64,000 nucleotides of DNA from Trichothermofontia sp037445115 (GTDB lineage: Bacteria > Cyanobacteriota > Cyanobacteriia > B231): the NCBI GenBank assembly GCA_037445115.1, contig JBBILC010000006.1:1-64000 (forward strand), read 5' to 3'. The translations under genes were made by a program, and so were the position numbers. This document shows positions 25,571-34,203 of this stretch, piece by piece. The notes beneath the pieces are model-generated. The model ran no database searches, was not told the origin of the DNA, and saw only the letters and a list, made by a program, of their open reading frames with translations. Positions within the stretch are counted from its first letter, which is position 1; every line of letters starts with the position of its first letter.

Positions 25571-26737
25571 TTGAGCGTCGATAACTTTCTCGATATTTAT
25601 GACCTGAGCCTGAATAAAAAAGGAGAGGAATTGTGTGGTGATAAGGTCAAATATCTGAAGGGAGAAAAACGAACGATTATCGTGCTATCGGATGGTCTTG
25701 GGAGTGGGGTAAAAGCCAATATTTTGGCAACTTTGACAACCGAGATTCTGATCAATATGCTCAGCGCTGATGTTCCCCTGGAAGAGGTATTAAAGACCAC
25801 GATCGCGACCCTTCCCATTTGCAAAGTGCGCAAAATTGCCTACTCGACTTTTACGATTATTCGCATTGATCACGAAAGCAATCATTTTACCGTCATCAAC
25901 TTTGATAACCCCGATGTCATTTATCTCAAGCAAGGGCATACCCATAAGCTCGATATTAGAATCGAGCAAATTCTGGGTAAAAAGATAAAAGTCGCAGAAG
26001 GGGTTCTAGAAAGGGGCGACTTTTTAGCTGCCGTGAGCGACGGTGTGTTATACGCAGGCTTGGGAGTTGAACTGAACTTTGGCTGGGGCTGGGACAATAT
26101 TAGTGAATACCTCGAAGGGGTTTTCCTCCAACGTGCCCACAATTCGCGGGTTATTGTCCGGGATGTAATCAATAAGACCCATAGTTTATATCACGGCGAA
26201 ATTGGTGATGATGCTACGTTTGTCGGGATCTATGTCCGCAAGCGGAATCCTCTGATTATTTTCACGGGTCCCCCTCTAGATGAAGCCAAAGATGACGTCT
26301 ATGTGGAAAAATTTCTTGACTTTGAGGGACGTAAAATTATTTGTGGGGGGACAACGGGTAATATTGTTGCTAACTATTTAGGCGATACGATTGAGATGGA
26401 TATTTCGACCATGCGTCGGGATTTACCCCCGATCGGCCTCTTGAATGGTGTCGATCTGTTAACCGAAGGAATTCTCACGATTTCTAAAGCAACGGAATAT
26501 ATTAAAAACAGCCACGGAGACATCGGTCGCCTGCCCTTTGATGGAAATGGAGCGTATTTTCTCGCGAAGGAAATCCTTGAAGCGGACTCGATTCTATTTC
26601 TCGTGGGTCAAAAGATCAATGAATTCTATCAGAATCCCCTCCTGCCGAAAAACATTTCCATCCGCCGGAGCTTAATTGAAGATTTAGTTAAATTTCTTCG
26701 CGATCGCCAAAAGGAAGTGCAAATTGAGTATTGCTAA
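25571..26737 (+). CDS. SpoIIE-type PP2C phosphatase in the hox locus
   Basis: 388 residues with a TTG start at 25571, GAGGTCGGA upstream and no nearby ATG. Metal-binding acidic residues of the PP2C/SpoIIE family are kept: D24 in CGD, D41 in LSDGLGSG, D157 in VSDGV and D213-D214 in IGDDATFV, so phosphatase activity is predicted. Residues about 235-388 form a separate domain (GRKIICGGTTGNIVANYLG) of unknown role. SpoIIE enzymes usually dephosphorylate STAS-domain anti-anti-sigma factors, but no STAS or anti-sigma gene is here. The target is unknown. Confidence 0.85.
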   Translation: MSVDNFLDIYDLSLNKKGEELCGDKVKYLKGEKRTIIVLSDGLGSGVKANILATLTTEILINMLSADVPLEEVLKTTIATLPICKVRKIAYSTFTIIRIDHESNHFTVINFDNPDVIYLKQGHTHKLDIRIEQILGKKIKVAEGVLERGDFLAAVSDGVLYAGLGVELNFGWGWDNISEYLEGVFLQRAHNSRVIVRDVINKTHSLYHGEIGDDATFVGIYVRKRNPLIIFTGPPLDEAKDDVYVEKFLDFEGRKIICGGTTGNIVANYLGDTIEMDISTMRRDLPPIGLLNGVDLLTEGILTISKATEYIKNSHGDIGRLPFDGNGAYFLAKEILEADSILFLVGQKINEFYQNPLLPKNISIRRSLIEDLVKFLRDRQKEVQIEYC

Positions 26738-26751
26738 CCATCCGTAAACCC

Positions 26752-27234
26752 ATGACGATCGCCCTTATTGGCTATGGCAATACCCTCCGGCAGGATGACG
26801 GAGCCGGTTATCTGATCGCCGCGACCGTGCAAACTTGGCAACTCCCCCAGGTCACCGCGATTGCCTGCCCCCAACTGTTACCGGAATTGGCCGCGACGAT
26901 CGCTGAGGTCGATCGTGTTCTCTTCGTCGATACCTGTTTGCCTACCGTGACCACCACGCTCCAGCATTGTCCCCTGAGTTTGCCAGCAGGAAACAGGCCG
27001 CTGGATGCCCATGTGTCTGACCCGCGATCGCTGCTAGCCTTAGCCCAATGGCTCTACGGCAAGTGTCCCCCTGCCAGTTGGTTGATGATTCCTGGCCACC
27101 AGTTTGAGCTAGGAGAAACCCTTTCCCCCACGACCGAAGCTGCAATGGCAGCCGCTTTAGAATGGATTCAGGGCTGGTTAGCAGAACCGGAAAGCGCCAC
27201 GCAACCCGAACCGTTGGAGAGGTGCCATGCATGA
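26752..27234 (+). CDS. hoxW: Hydrogenase maturation protease HoxW
   Basis: 160 residues from the ATG at 26752 (MTIALIGYGN); an in-frame TTG seven codons earlier overlaps the phosphatase stop. GYGNTLRQDDGAGYLIA carries the first nickel-binding acidic residue. VLFVDTCLP carries the second, and MIPGHQFELGE supplies the histidine, as in the HycI/HoxW family. It trims HoxH after nickel insertion, so its presence in the operon fits. It overlaps hypA by 8 bases. Confidence 0.92.
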   Translation: MTIALIGYGNTLRQDDGAGYLIAATVQTWQLPQVTAIACPQLLPELAATIAEVDRVLFVDTCLPTVTTTLQHCPLSLPAGNRPLDAHVSDPRSLLALAQWLYGKCPPASWLMIPGHQFELGETLSPTTEAAMAAALEWIQGWLAEPESATQPEPLERCHA

Positions 27235-27568
27235 GGTGAGTTTGATGGAGCAAACGGTGGATATAGCGGTTTCCTGCGCGATCGCCCAGGGAGCCGAAAA
27301 AATCCATGCGATTAAGCTGCGGATCGGTGATCTATCGGGGGTGATTCCGGAAGCGATGCAATTTGCGTTTAGTGTGATTACGGCTGGGACGATCGCGGAA
27401 GGCGCAACACTCGCGATCGAATCCGTTCCCGCCCGCTGTTATTGCCCTACCTGTCAACAGGAATTTCAACCCCCAGATTTTATTTATGTGTGCCCTACTT
27501 GCAATCAATTGAGTACGGAAATTCGCCAGGGTAAAGAATTAGAGTTAGCTGCCGTGGAGGTGTCGTAA
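27227..27568 (+). CDS. hypA: Hydrogenase nickel incorporation protein HypA
   Basis: 113 residues. The N-terminal MHEVSLMEQ binds nickel through H2. The zinc site is CYCPTCQQEF and VCPTCNQLS near residues 74 and 90. HypA hands nickel to the NiFe large subunit together with HypB. It overlaps hoxW by 8 bases and is followed by hypB after 2 bases, so the three are cotranslated. Confidence 0.95.
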   Translation: MHEVSLMEQTVDIAVSCAIAQGAEKIHAIKLRIGDLSGVIPEAMQFAFSVITAGTIAEGATLAIESVPARCYCPTCQQEFQPPDFIYVCPTCNQLSTEIRQGKELELAAVEVS

Positions 27569-27570
27569 TT

Positions 27571-28485
27571 ATGTGTCAAACCTGTGGATGTGTGGTCACC
27601 GGAGAAGTCGCGATCGATGGGGTAGCGGTGAATTCTGAAAGCCCCCATACGCACCCTCATCACCCTGATCAAGACCCTGCCCATCACCACACCCCTGATC
27701 ATGACCATCATCATCACCATGCGCATTCCCATCACGATCACCCCCATGCCCATTCGGAGCACTCCCACGGCGAGGCAGTGACAACGATCGCGATCGCGGA
27801 TCTCCCGGTTACGACGCTCCAACCCCGCACCTTGACAATTGCCCAAGGAATTCTAAGCAAGAATGATCGACTGGCTGAACGCAATCGGGGTTATTTTCAA
27901 GCCAAAGGGCTATTGGTCCTGAATGTCCTCTCTTCTCCCGGTTCCGGCAAAACCGCCCTCCTGGAACGCCTGTTACAAGATTGGCCCCAACAGGCTGAGC
28001 AGCGGCGGGGAGTCGGTGTTATCGTTGGGGATTTAGAAACTGATAATGATGCCCAACGGTTGCGCACAGCGGGAGACGCGATCGTGCAAATTACCACAGG
28101 TACGGCCTGCCATCTCGAAGCTGATATGATTGCCCATGCAGCCCAAAAACTCGATCTCGATCGCCTAGATTTGCTCGTGATTGAAAATGTCGGCAACCTG
28201 GTCTGTCCTGCGGCCTACGACCTAGGCGAAGATTTACGCATTGTGTTGCTATCGGTAACTGAAGGGGAAGATAAGCCTTTGAAATATGCCCCCATGTTTA
28301 AGACCGCCGACGCGATCGTGATTAATAAAATTGACATTGCTGAGGCAGTGGGCTTCGATCGCGCTCGGGCGATCGCTAACCTGCAAAAAGTTGCCCCCCA
28401 AGCCCCGATTTTTGAAGTCTCCGCCCGCACCGGAGCCGGATTGACCGCATGGTATCAGTACCTACTAGAGCAGCGGCAGGAGTAG
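27571..28485 (+). CDS. hypB: Hydrogenase nickel incorporation GTPase HypB
   Basis: 304 residues. MCQTCGCVVTGE supplies the high-affinity nickel CxxCGC motif. Residues about 27-67 form a histidine- and aspartate-rich nickel store. The GTPase core shows SSPGSGKTALLERLL, VIVGDLETDNDAQRL, NVGNLVCPAAYDLGE and the nucleotide-base motif INKIDIAEA. HypB uses GTP to drive nickel delivery via HypA. HypC, D, E and F are not in this window. Confidence 0.96.
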   Translation: MCQTCGCVVTGEVAIDGVAVNSESPHTHPHHPDQDPAHHHTPDHDHHHHHAHSHHDHPHAHSEHSHGEAVTTIAIADLPVTTLQPRTLTIAQGILSKNDRLAERNRGYFQAKGLLVLNVLSSPGSGKTALLERLLQDWPQQAEQRRGVGVIVGDLETDNDAQRLRTAGDAIVQITTGTACHLEADMIAHAAQKLDLDRLDLLVIENVGNLVCPAAYDLGEDLRIVLLSVTEGEDKPLKYAPMFKTADAIVINKIDIAEAVGFDRARAIANLQKVAPQAPIFEVSARTGAGLTAWYQYLLEQRQE

Positions 28486-28537
28486 TCATCGCCATCGTCA
28501 ACAGCCGCTTCAGGGTTAAGCACTGTAGCATTAAAGC

Positions 28538-28563
28538 AGGAGGCGCTTGAACAAGAGCCTCCC
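28538..28563. repeat. Strong short hairpin downstream of hypB
   Basis: GGAGGC and CTTG are answered by CAAG and GCCTCC, giving a compact stem of about ten base pairs around a very small loop. No T-run follows on either strand, so a Rho-independent terminator is unlikely. It lies 24 bases before the ATG of the next gene and could affect its translation. Confidence 0.4.
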
Positions 28564-28585
28564 ATTGGCAAGAACTTCCTAAAAT

Positions 28586-29803
28586 ATGATGCAAGCAGGC
28601 TGGCGTATTGGCTCACTATTCGGGATTCCCCTTTACCTGGACCCTTCCTGGTTTCTGATCGTTGCCTTTGTGGCTCTGGTCGAAGGAAACCAATGGTTGT
28701 CAGATTATCCCAACTGGGGACCCACGATCGCCTATGGCGCGGGGCTACTCATGGCCCTACTGTTATTTACCTCGGTGCTATTGCACGAACTCGGACATAG
28801 CGTTGTGGCCATTTCCCAGGGGATTAAGGTCAACTCCATTACGCTATTCCTATTCGGGGGCATTGCCTCGATCGAAAAAGAATCCAATACACCGGGGCAA
28901 GCCTTTCAAGTTGCGATCGCGGGGCCACTGGTGAGCTTTAGCTTATTTCTAGGCTTTTCTTTGCTGACGAAATTACCTGGGCCAAGTGAGGGACCCCTTC
29001 AGGTTTTAACCCAACATCTAGCCTCCATTAATCTCGTCCTCGCCATTTTTAATTTAATCCCCGGCTTACCGTTAGATGGGGGCCAAGTACTTAAAGCTGC
29101 CGTCTGGAAAATTACGGGTAATCGCTTTGCGGGTGTCCGGTGGGCAGCGCGATCGGGCCAGTTTCTCGGCTGGAGTGCAATCATGCTTGGCTTAATTGCT
29201 TTCCTCTCAAAACCGGGTATGGGTGGTTTATGGTTGATGTTATTAGGCTGGTTTGGAGTGCGCAACGCCGATGCCTATAGCCGTTTGACCAACCTTCAGG
29301 AAGTTCTGTTGGAACTGAAGGCGAGTGATGCTATGACCCGCGAATATCGGGTGATCGATGCCAACCTTACCCTCCGCCAGTTTGCCGACAATTACCTGTT
29401 AGAGGAAACCCATGTTCCCACCTACTTTGCCGCCTCCGATGGGCGTTACCGGGGATTAGTGTCGATCGCTGACCTGCGGCGCATGGAACGCAGCCTATGG
29501 GAACTGCGTACCCTCAACGACATTGCCCAACCGCTAACGACATTGCCCAGTGTGGAGGAAAAAACCTGTATCGCGGATGTCATTAACCAGATGGAAGATG
29601 GCCAACTATCCCGTATTACCGTCTTATCCCCTGCTGGAGCGGTGGCTGGGGTCATCGATCGCGGCGATATTGTCCGAGCGATCGCCCAGAAACTTCGCGT
29701 CCCGATCGCCGAAGCCGACATCCGCCGCATCAAAGAAGACGGTACCTATCCCCCCGGAATGCAACTACAAGTCATTGCCCGCATGACTGGAAAGCCAGAT
29801 TAA
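28586..29803 (+). CDS. Site-2 protease family (M50) protein with C-terminal CBS domains
   Basis: 405 residues. The catalytic HELGH at 67-71 lies in a hydrophobic helix, and NLIPGLPLDGGQVLKAA near residue 155 supplies the third metal ligand. Four to six membrane helices are visible. Residues about 245-385 form two CBS domains (DAMTREYRVID, RGLVSIADLRRM, AGVIDRGDIV). Such proteases cut transmembrane regulators such as anti-sigma factors. It follows hypB by 100 bases but probably has its own promoter. Confidence 0.88.
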   Translation: MMQAGWRIGSLFGIPLYLDPSWFLIVAFVALVEGNQWLSDYPNWGPTIAYGAGLLMALLLFTSVLLHELGHSVVAISQGIKVNSITLFLFGGIASIEKESNTPGQAFQVAIAGPLVSFSLFLGFSLLTKLPGPSEGPLQVLTQHLASINLVLAIFNLIPGLPLDGGQVLKAAVWKITGNRFAGVRWAARSGQFLGWSAIMLGLIAFLSKPGMGGLWLMLLGWFGVRNADAYSRLTNLQEVLLELKASDAMTREYRVIDANLTLRQFADNYLLEETHVPTYFAASDGRYRGLVSIADLRRMERSLWELRTLNDIAQPLTTLPSVEEKTCIADVINQMEDGQLSRITVLSPAGAVAGVIDRGDIVRAIAQKLRVPIAEADIRRIKEDGTYPPGMQLQVIARMTGKPD

Positions 29804-29810
29804 GCGGGGA

Positions 29811-29843
29811 AGTTTTGAATTTTGAATTTTGAATTTTGAATTG
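29811..29843. repeat. Heptanucleotide tandem repeat (TTTTGAA), copy 5
   Basis: Four perfect units of TTTTGAA directly after the site-2 protease stop. Confidence 0.85.
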
Positions 29844-29992
29844 CAAGGGCGCATTACGGCAGGAACAGCGGGACCGGTGACGTGATTCGCACCCCATAAC
29901 CCTGTACAGTTTTACCAAGGTTTAGCATTGTCGTGCTCAGGCATTCCCTAAACCCTTCCTATTCCCTATTTCCTGTTCCCGATTCCCTAACC

Positions 29993-31051
29993 ATGAGTTC
30001 TCCTGCGACCCCTGACCCTACCCTATGGCCCACTCTCCTTCAGCAACTCCTCGATCACCAATCCCTCTCGCGTCAGCAAGCGTCTGAGTTAATGCAAGGT
30101 TGGCTCAATGAGGCCATTCCAGAGGTCCTGTCCGGTGGCATTCTGGCGGCCCTCCAGGCGAAAGGTGTTTCGGCGGATGAACTGGCGGGGATGGCGCAAG
30201 TGCTCCAAGCCCAATCCCGGACGGTTGAGACGGATCTGCCCCTACCTACACCGCTGATTGATACCTGTGGCACGGGCGGCGATGGGGCTTCGACGTTTAA
30301 TATTTCTACTGCCGTGGCCTTTGTGGCTGCTGCGGCAGGGATTACCGTCGCCAAACATGGGAATCGATCGGCCTCTGGGAAGGTGGGGTCGGCGGATGTC
30401 CTGGAGGCGATCGGGGTGAATTTAAGTGCGCCGCCGGAGAAAATTCGAGCCGCCCTCAATGAGGTGGGGGTGACGTTCCTGTTTGCACCGGGTTGGCATC
30501 CGGCGATGAAGGCGGTCGCTCCCCTGCGCCGTACCCTCAAGGTGCGGACGATTTTCAATCTGCTGGGTCCCCTGGTAAATCCGCTGCCGTTAACGGGACA
30601 AGTGTTGGGGGTTTCAGCGTCGGCGTTAGTGGCGACGATCGCCCAAGCCCTTGCTCAACTGAACTTACCCCACGCGATCGTCCTCCACGGTCGGGAAAAC
30701 CTGGATGAGGCAGGATTGGCGGCTCCCACTGATCTGGCGATCCTGTCCCAGGGGCAAGTGCATACCGCAATCCTTGATCCCGACTTGCTCAATTTAACAT
30801 CGGCCCCAACCCATGCCCTGCGGGGGGATGATGTACAAACCAATGCGGCCATTCTCCAGGCGGTACTCCAGGGGGGAGGCACTCAAGCCCAGCAGGATGT
30901 GGTGGCGTTGAATGCGGCCCTCGCGTTGCAGGTGGGCGATCGCATTCCCCTAGAGGCCCACAGCCAGGGGATTAATCTGGCCCGCGAGATTCTCAAGAGT
31001 GGGGCTGCCTGGGATAAGGTGCAGGCTTTGATCCGATTTCTTCAGGCATAA
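29993..31051 (+). CDS. trpD: Anthranilate phosphoribosyltransferase
   Basis: 352 residues from the ATG at 29993. The enzyme joins anthranilate to phosphoribosyl pyrophosphate in tryptophan synthesis. The glycine-rich PRPP site is DTCGTGGDGASTFNIST near residue 84, followed by KHGNRSASGKVGSADVLEA, APGWHPAMK and the KVRTIFNLLGPLVNP signature. Length is normal. No other trp gene is adjacent. Confidence 0.95.
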   Translation: MSSPATPDPTLWPTLLQQLLDHQSLSRQQASELMQGWLNEAIPEVLSGGILAALQAKGVSADELAGMAQVLQAQSRTVETDLPLPTPLIDTCGTGGDGASTFNISTAVAFVAAAAGITVAKHGNRSASGKVGSADVLEAIGVNLSAPPEKIRAALNEVGVTFLFAPGWHPAMKAVAPLRRTLKVRTIFNLLGPLVNPLPLTGQVLGVSASALVATIAQALAQLNLPHAIVLHGRENLDEAGLAAPTDLAILSQGQVHTAILDPDLLNLTSAPTHALRGDDVQTNAAILQAVLQGGGTQAQQDVVALNAALALQVGDRIPLEAHSQGINLAREILKSGAAWDKVQALIRFLQA

Positions 31052-31132
31052 AGGGGGGAGAAGGCAGGATGCCTATCCCGAACTCCCTTGCGAGATAATG
31101 CACCGAACGGGTTTAAATGCCGAGGTGGAAGC

Positions 31133-31759
31133 ATGACTCAATCTCAACTAGAACCGAAACTATACAGCTTTGATGAATTTATAAGCTGGTATCCTGAAAA
31201 CTCGGGCGTGAGGTACGAACTTCACGATGGAATCATTGTCACCATGCCCAAACCTAAGGGGAAACATTCAAGTTTAGCGGGTGCTTTGATCGAGCAATTG
31301 TTGATAACGATTCGACAAATGGGTAAAGGCGGAATTTGGATTATTCCCAGGGAATCAATTGTGAAACCCAAACGCGAAAGTTCGGGTTACGAGCCAGATA
31401 TTATCGTCTTGGACAAAGCAGTTATTGGGATGGAATCTCGGTGGGAAAGCGAATCGATTATCCAAAATCCTGAATCTGTTAAATTGATTATCGAGGTCGT
31501 TTCAACCAATTGGCGAGACGATTACTACAATAAACTTCGAGATTATGAAGAAATGGGTATCCAAGAATATTGGATTATTGATTATGCAGCATTAGGAGCA
31601 AAAAAATTTATCGGCAACCCCAAACAACCCACAATTTTTGTCTGTTATTGGGTTGATGGCGAATATCAAATGAATTCCTTTAATGACGAGAATCCAATTA
31701 TTTCTCCAACATTGCCCTCGTTTAACTTATCTGCACAGCAGATTTTCGCTGATTTCTAA
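31133..31759 (+). CDS. Uma2 family endonuclease (DUF820)
   Basis: 208 residues from the ATG at 31133, preceded by GAGGTGG. Marks: FISWYPENSGVRYELHDG near residue 14, SGYEPDIIVLDKA near 84, VKLIIEVVSTNWRDDYY near 117 and GIQEYWIIDYAALGAKK near 143. This matches the other large Uma2 subfamily better than the gene at 1007 does. Base composition is more AT-rich than its neighbours, consistent with separate acquisition. Function unknown. Confidence 0.8.
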   Translation: MTQSQLEPKLYSFDEFISWYPENSGVRYELHDGIIVTMPKPKGKHSSLAGALIEQLLITIRQMGKGGIWIIPRESIVKPKRESSGYEPDIIVLDKAVIGMESRWESESIIQNPESVKLIIEVVSTNWRDDYYNKLRDYEEMGIQEYWIIDYAALGAKKFIGNPKQPTIFVCYWVDGEYQMNSFNDENPIISPTLPSFNLSAQQIFADF

Positions 31760-31944
31760 GTATTTATTAGTGAATGATACTTATTAGTGAATGGGCAGAA
31801 TTACGATAGGTCGCTCTCGGTGTTACTAATTTATTCTCCAGTTTTGATGATGATCGGCCCACAGTTTTGTGAAAGCTGAACACCATCGAAAATAAGCTTA
31901 ATTGGTTGTTGGAACCCTAACCGCAAGTCCATCAAAAACTAGGT

Positions 31945-33795
31945 TTAGGGTTTTGATACCTGAATCTGGTTGAGGTGGCGTCGTCCGAGGATCGCAAAGA
32001 CGAGGGTTTGTTGCTCCCGTCCCCGTAGTTGAAAGGCATTTACTGGGCGAGCAATATAATAGTCCTGAACGCAGGTTAGAGTTTCACCTGTGACCAAAAT
32101 GTTATAGGGATTGCCCACTGTGACTTCCTTATTCATCGCTTCTAAACGGGCCGCAATATTCACCGTGTCCCCTAATACTGAGTAATTTAGTCGCCGCTCC
32201 CCCCCTAAACTGCCCGCAACAACTAATCCCGTATGAATGCCAATGCCCACCTTAACCTGGGGTTTGCCTTGTTTTTGGAATTTTTGATTGAGGGAGTCTA
32301 GTTGTTCATGAATGGTGATTGCCGCCTCGATCGCCTGTCGAGCATCTCGCTGAATTTCCACCGATTGGGTGCGGGGAAAGGGCACACCAAACACCGCCAT
32401 CACCGCATCCCCAATATATTTGTCAACCATGCCCCCGCGATCCATGATGCAATCGGTCATCATTTCCAAATACGCATTCAGCCAATCTAGGAGTAGGCGA
32501 GGGGCAATGTTTTCTGCGATCGAGGTAAACCCCCGAATATCCAGAAAGAGTACCGTAACGACCATTTCCTGGGCCTGCACCTGCCCTGACTGAAATAACT
32601 CAGCGCGACGTTGCCAAATGAGGCTGGTCATCTCTGGCGAAATATATTTCGAGAACAGGGAGAATAGCCACTGACGTTCGTATTGTTCCCACAGTTGCAG
32701 TCCAATCCACGTCAGCGTAAGGGTGCCGATCGGGGCAGCGACGGGTAGCCAAAGATTGGCCCCCGCAAAGAGCAGAAACGTGGCTACCCAAGTGCTCGCG
32801 ATCGCCCCTAGCCACACCCCTAACCGACGACGGGGCGTTTGTTGGCGACACCCCCAGGCCATCGTCAGCGCGATCGCCATTAAGCCCAAGACTACAATCG
32901 CTCCTTCTGACCGTCGCAGTGGTCGTTGCTGCAAGAGGTTATCGATGACGGCAGCATGGAGATATACCCCCGCTGTTGGCGGACTGTGGTGAAAGGGCGT
33001 ATATAAGGGGTCCAGTCCAGTCGCCGTAGGTCCCACGAGGACAATCTTGTTGCTGAAAACCCTAGGAGCGACCTGGCCTGACAGCACGTCTGCAAACGAG
33101 TAGGTCGTGATCGTTCGTGTGGGTCCCACCCAATTTACCCATAGCCAAGAGTCATCACCCGATGGCCGGGGAGGAGGGATGACGGGCATCGTGGGCTTGT
33201 CTAGACTGTCTCCAGGGGGCATGGCTAGCGTTACCGTATCCTGAAGGCTGTTCTGATAAACCTGGAGTAGGGCGATACCGAGGGAGGGATATTGCCCCAG
33301 GTAAAGGGCAAAGCGACGCGTTATGGCATCGGCATCGGCCTGATTGTAAATATGACCAAGGTGGGCTGATTCGGCCAGTCGGGGCACGATCGCGATGGGG
33401 TTGCCATCATAATCCCCCCCCACTGCCAGGACAACGTTACCGCTATAGGCGATCGCCTCGGCAAACGCTTCATCGTCAGCCGTTGGCTCGGCAAACAAAA
33501 TATCAAAACCGATGGCAGCCGGAAGTGACATCGACAATTGCTTCAAAAGCTGGGTATAGCGACTTCGAGGCCACGGAAACTGGCCATATTGCCGCAAACT
33601 GGCTTCATCGATCGCAATCACCACGATCTCCTGACTCCAAGCCGGACGCAACAACCGATGGCGCAGTAAAACCGTCTGATTGTAGGCAAGATACTCCAAA
33701 GGTTGCCAAACCCCTAACCGCCAGAGGGCGATCGCCAGCAACCCCGCTATGCCCCCGATAAGTAGGGGATGAGCCGTTTTTAAATATTGCCGCAT
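31945..33795 (-). CDS. CHASE2 domain adenylate/guanylate cyclase
   Basis: 616 residues from the ATG at 33795 (a GTG ten codons earlier is possible). An N-terminal membrane helix is followed by an extracytoplasmic CHASE2 domain with VVIAIDEASLRQYGQFPWPR and LVGPTATGLDP. Three more helices near residues 295-360 lead to a class III cyclase domain. Its metal residues appear in FLDIRGFTSIAE and GGMVDKYIGDAVMA, and NYSVLGDTVNIAARLEA is intact. The Lys in VDKYIGD and the Asp/Thr in GDTVN favour ATP over GTP. It probably makes cAMP in response to an external signal. Monocistronic. Confidence 0.88.
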   Translation of the reverse strand: MRQYLKTAHPLLIGGIAGLLAIALWRLGVWQPLEYLAYNQTVLLRHRLLRPAWSQEIVVIAIDEASLRQYGQFPWPRSRYTQLLKQLSMSLPAAIGFDILFAEPTADDEAFAEAIAYSGNVVLAVGGDYDGNPIAIVPRLAESAHLGHIYNQADADAITRRFALYLGQYPSLGIALLQVYQNSLQDTVTLAMPPGDSLDKPTMPVIPPPRPSGDDSWLWVNWVGPTRTITTYSFADVLSGQVAPRVFSNKIVLVGPTATGLDPLYTPFHHSPPTAGVYLHAAVIDNLLQQRPLRRSEGAIVVLGLMAIALTMAWGCRQQTPRRRLGVWLGAIASTWVATFLLFAGANLWLPVAAPIGTLTLTWIGLQLWEQYERQWLFSLFSKYISPEMTSLIWQRRAELFQSGQVQAQEMVVTVLFLDIRGFTSIAENIAPRLLLDWLNAYLEMMTDCIMDRGGMVDKYIGDAVMAVFGVPFPRTQSVEIQRDARQAIEAAITIHEQLDSLNQKFQKQGKPQVKVGIGIHTGLVVAGSLGGERRLNYSVLGDTVNIAARLEAMNKEVTVGNPYNILVTGETLTCVQDYYIARPVNAFQLRGREQQTLVFAILGRRHLNQIQVSKP

Positions 33796-34203
33796 CGATC
33801 CCCACGCCCCCTCGTTCTCATTCACAAAATGCCCCTGCTAAATTTTCCCCTCCCCGCCGGAGAAATTAACGCCAGCCGTAGCCACAACGTCAAGATTGAC
33901 CATATCTTCATACCCTGCCTCATGGGTGAGGCATTGCTTCATCGAAAGGCCAACCCTTACCAGGAGAATCTTTTGATAACTGAGTCGTTGGGAGTCTTTA
34001 TGTCTTGGTGTCTCTTGGTGTTTCTTAGTGTCTTTGTGGTTCCCACTAACCTCTGATCGCAGTTCGCCCAATCCCTAACCCTCTCCAATGGCTTAGCCGC
34101 GATCGCACCCACACAAAAACGAAGGAGCAGGGCAAACACCCCACTCCTCCCATTAAGCCTTACCGCCACAGGCGGCTAGCTCAAACGGTAATCCATCCAG
34201 TGG
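33796..34203. other. Gap between psaB and the cyclase gene
   Basis: About 400 bases, no gene. It holds the psaAB terminator (34113-34150), a degenerate repeat of GTCTTGGTGTCTCTTGGTG type at 33993-34041, and the promoter of the cyclase gene, which I cannot pinpoint. The TTAGTGTCTTTGTGGTT motif recurs as an inverted pair at 40680-40759. Confidence 0.5.
34113..34150 (-). terminator. Rho-independent terminator of psaA-psaB
   Basis: On the minus strand GGAGGAGTGGGG pairs with CCCTGCTCCTTC through a six-base loop TGTTTG, twelve pairs including three wobbles, then GTTTTTGTG. It lies 54 bases past the psaB stop. Confidence 0.85.
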
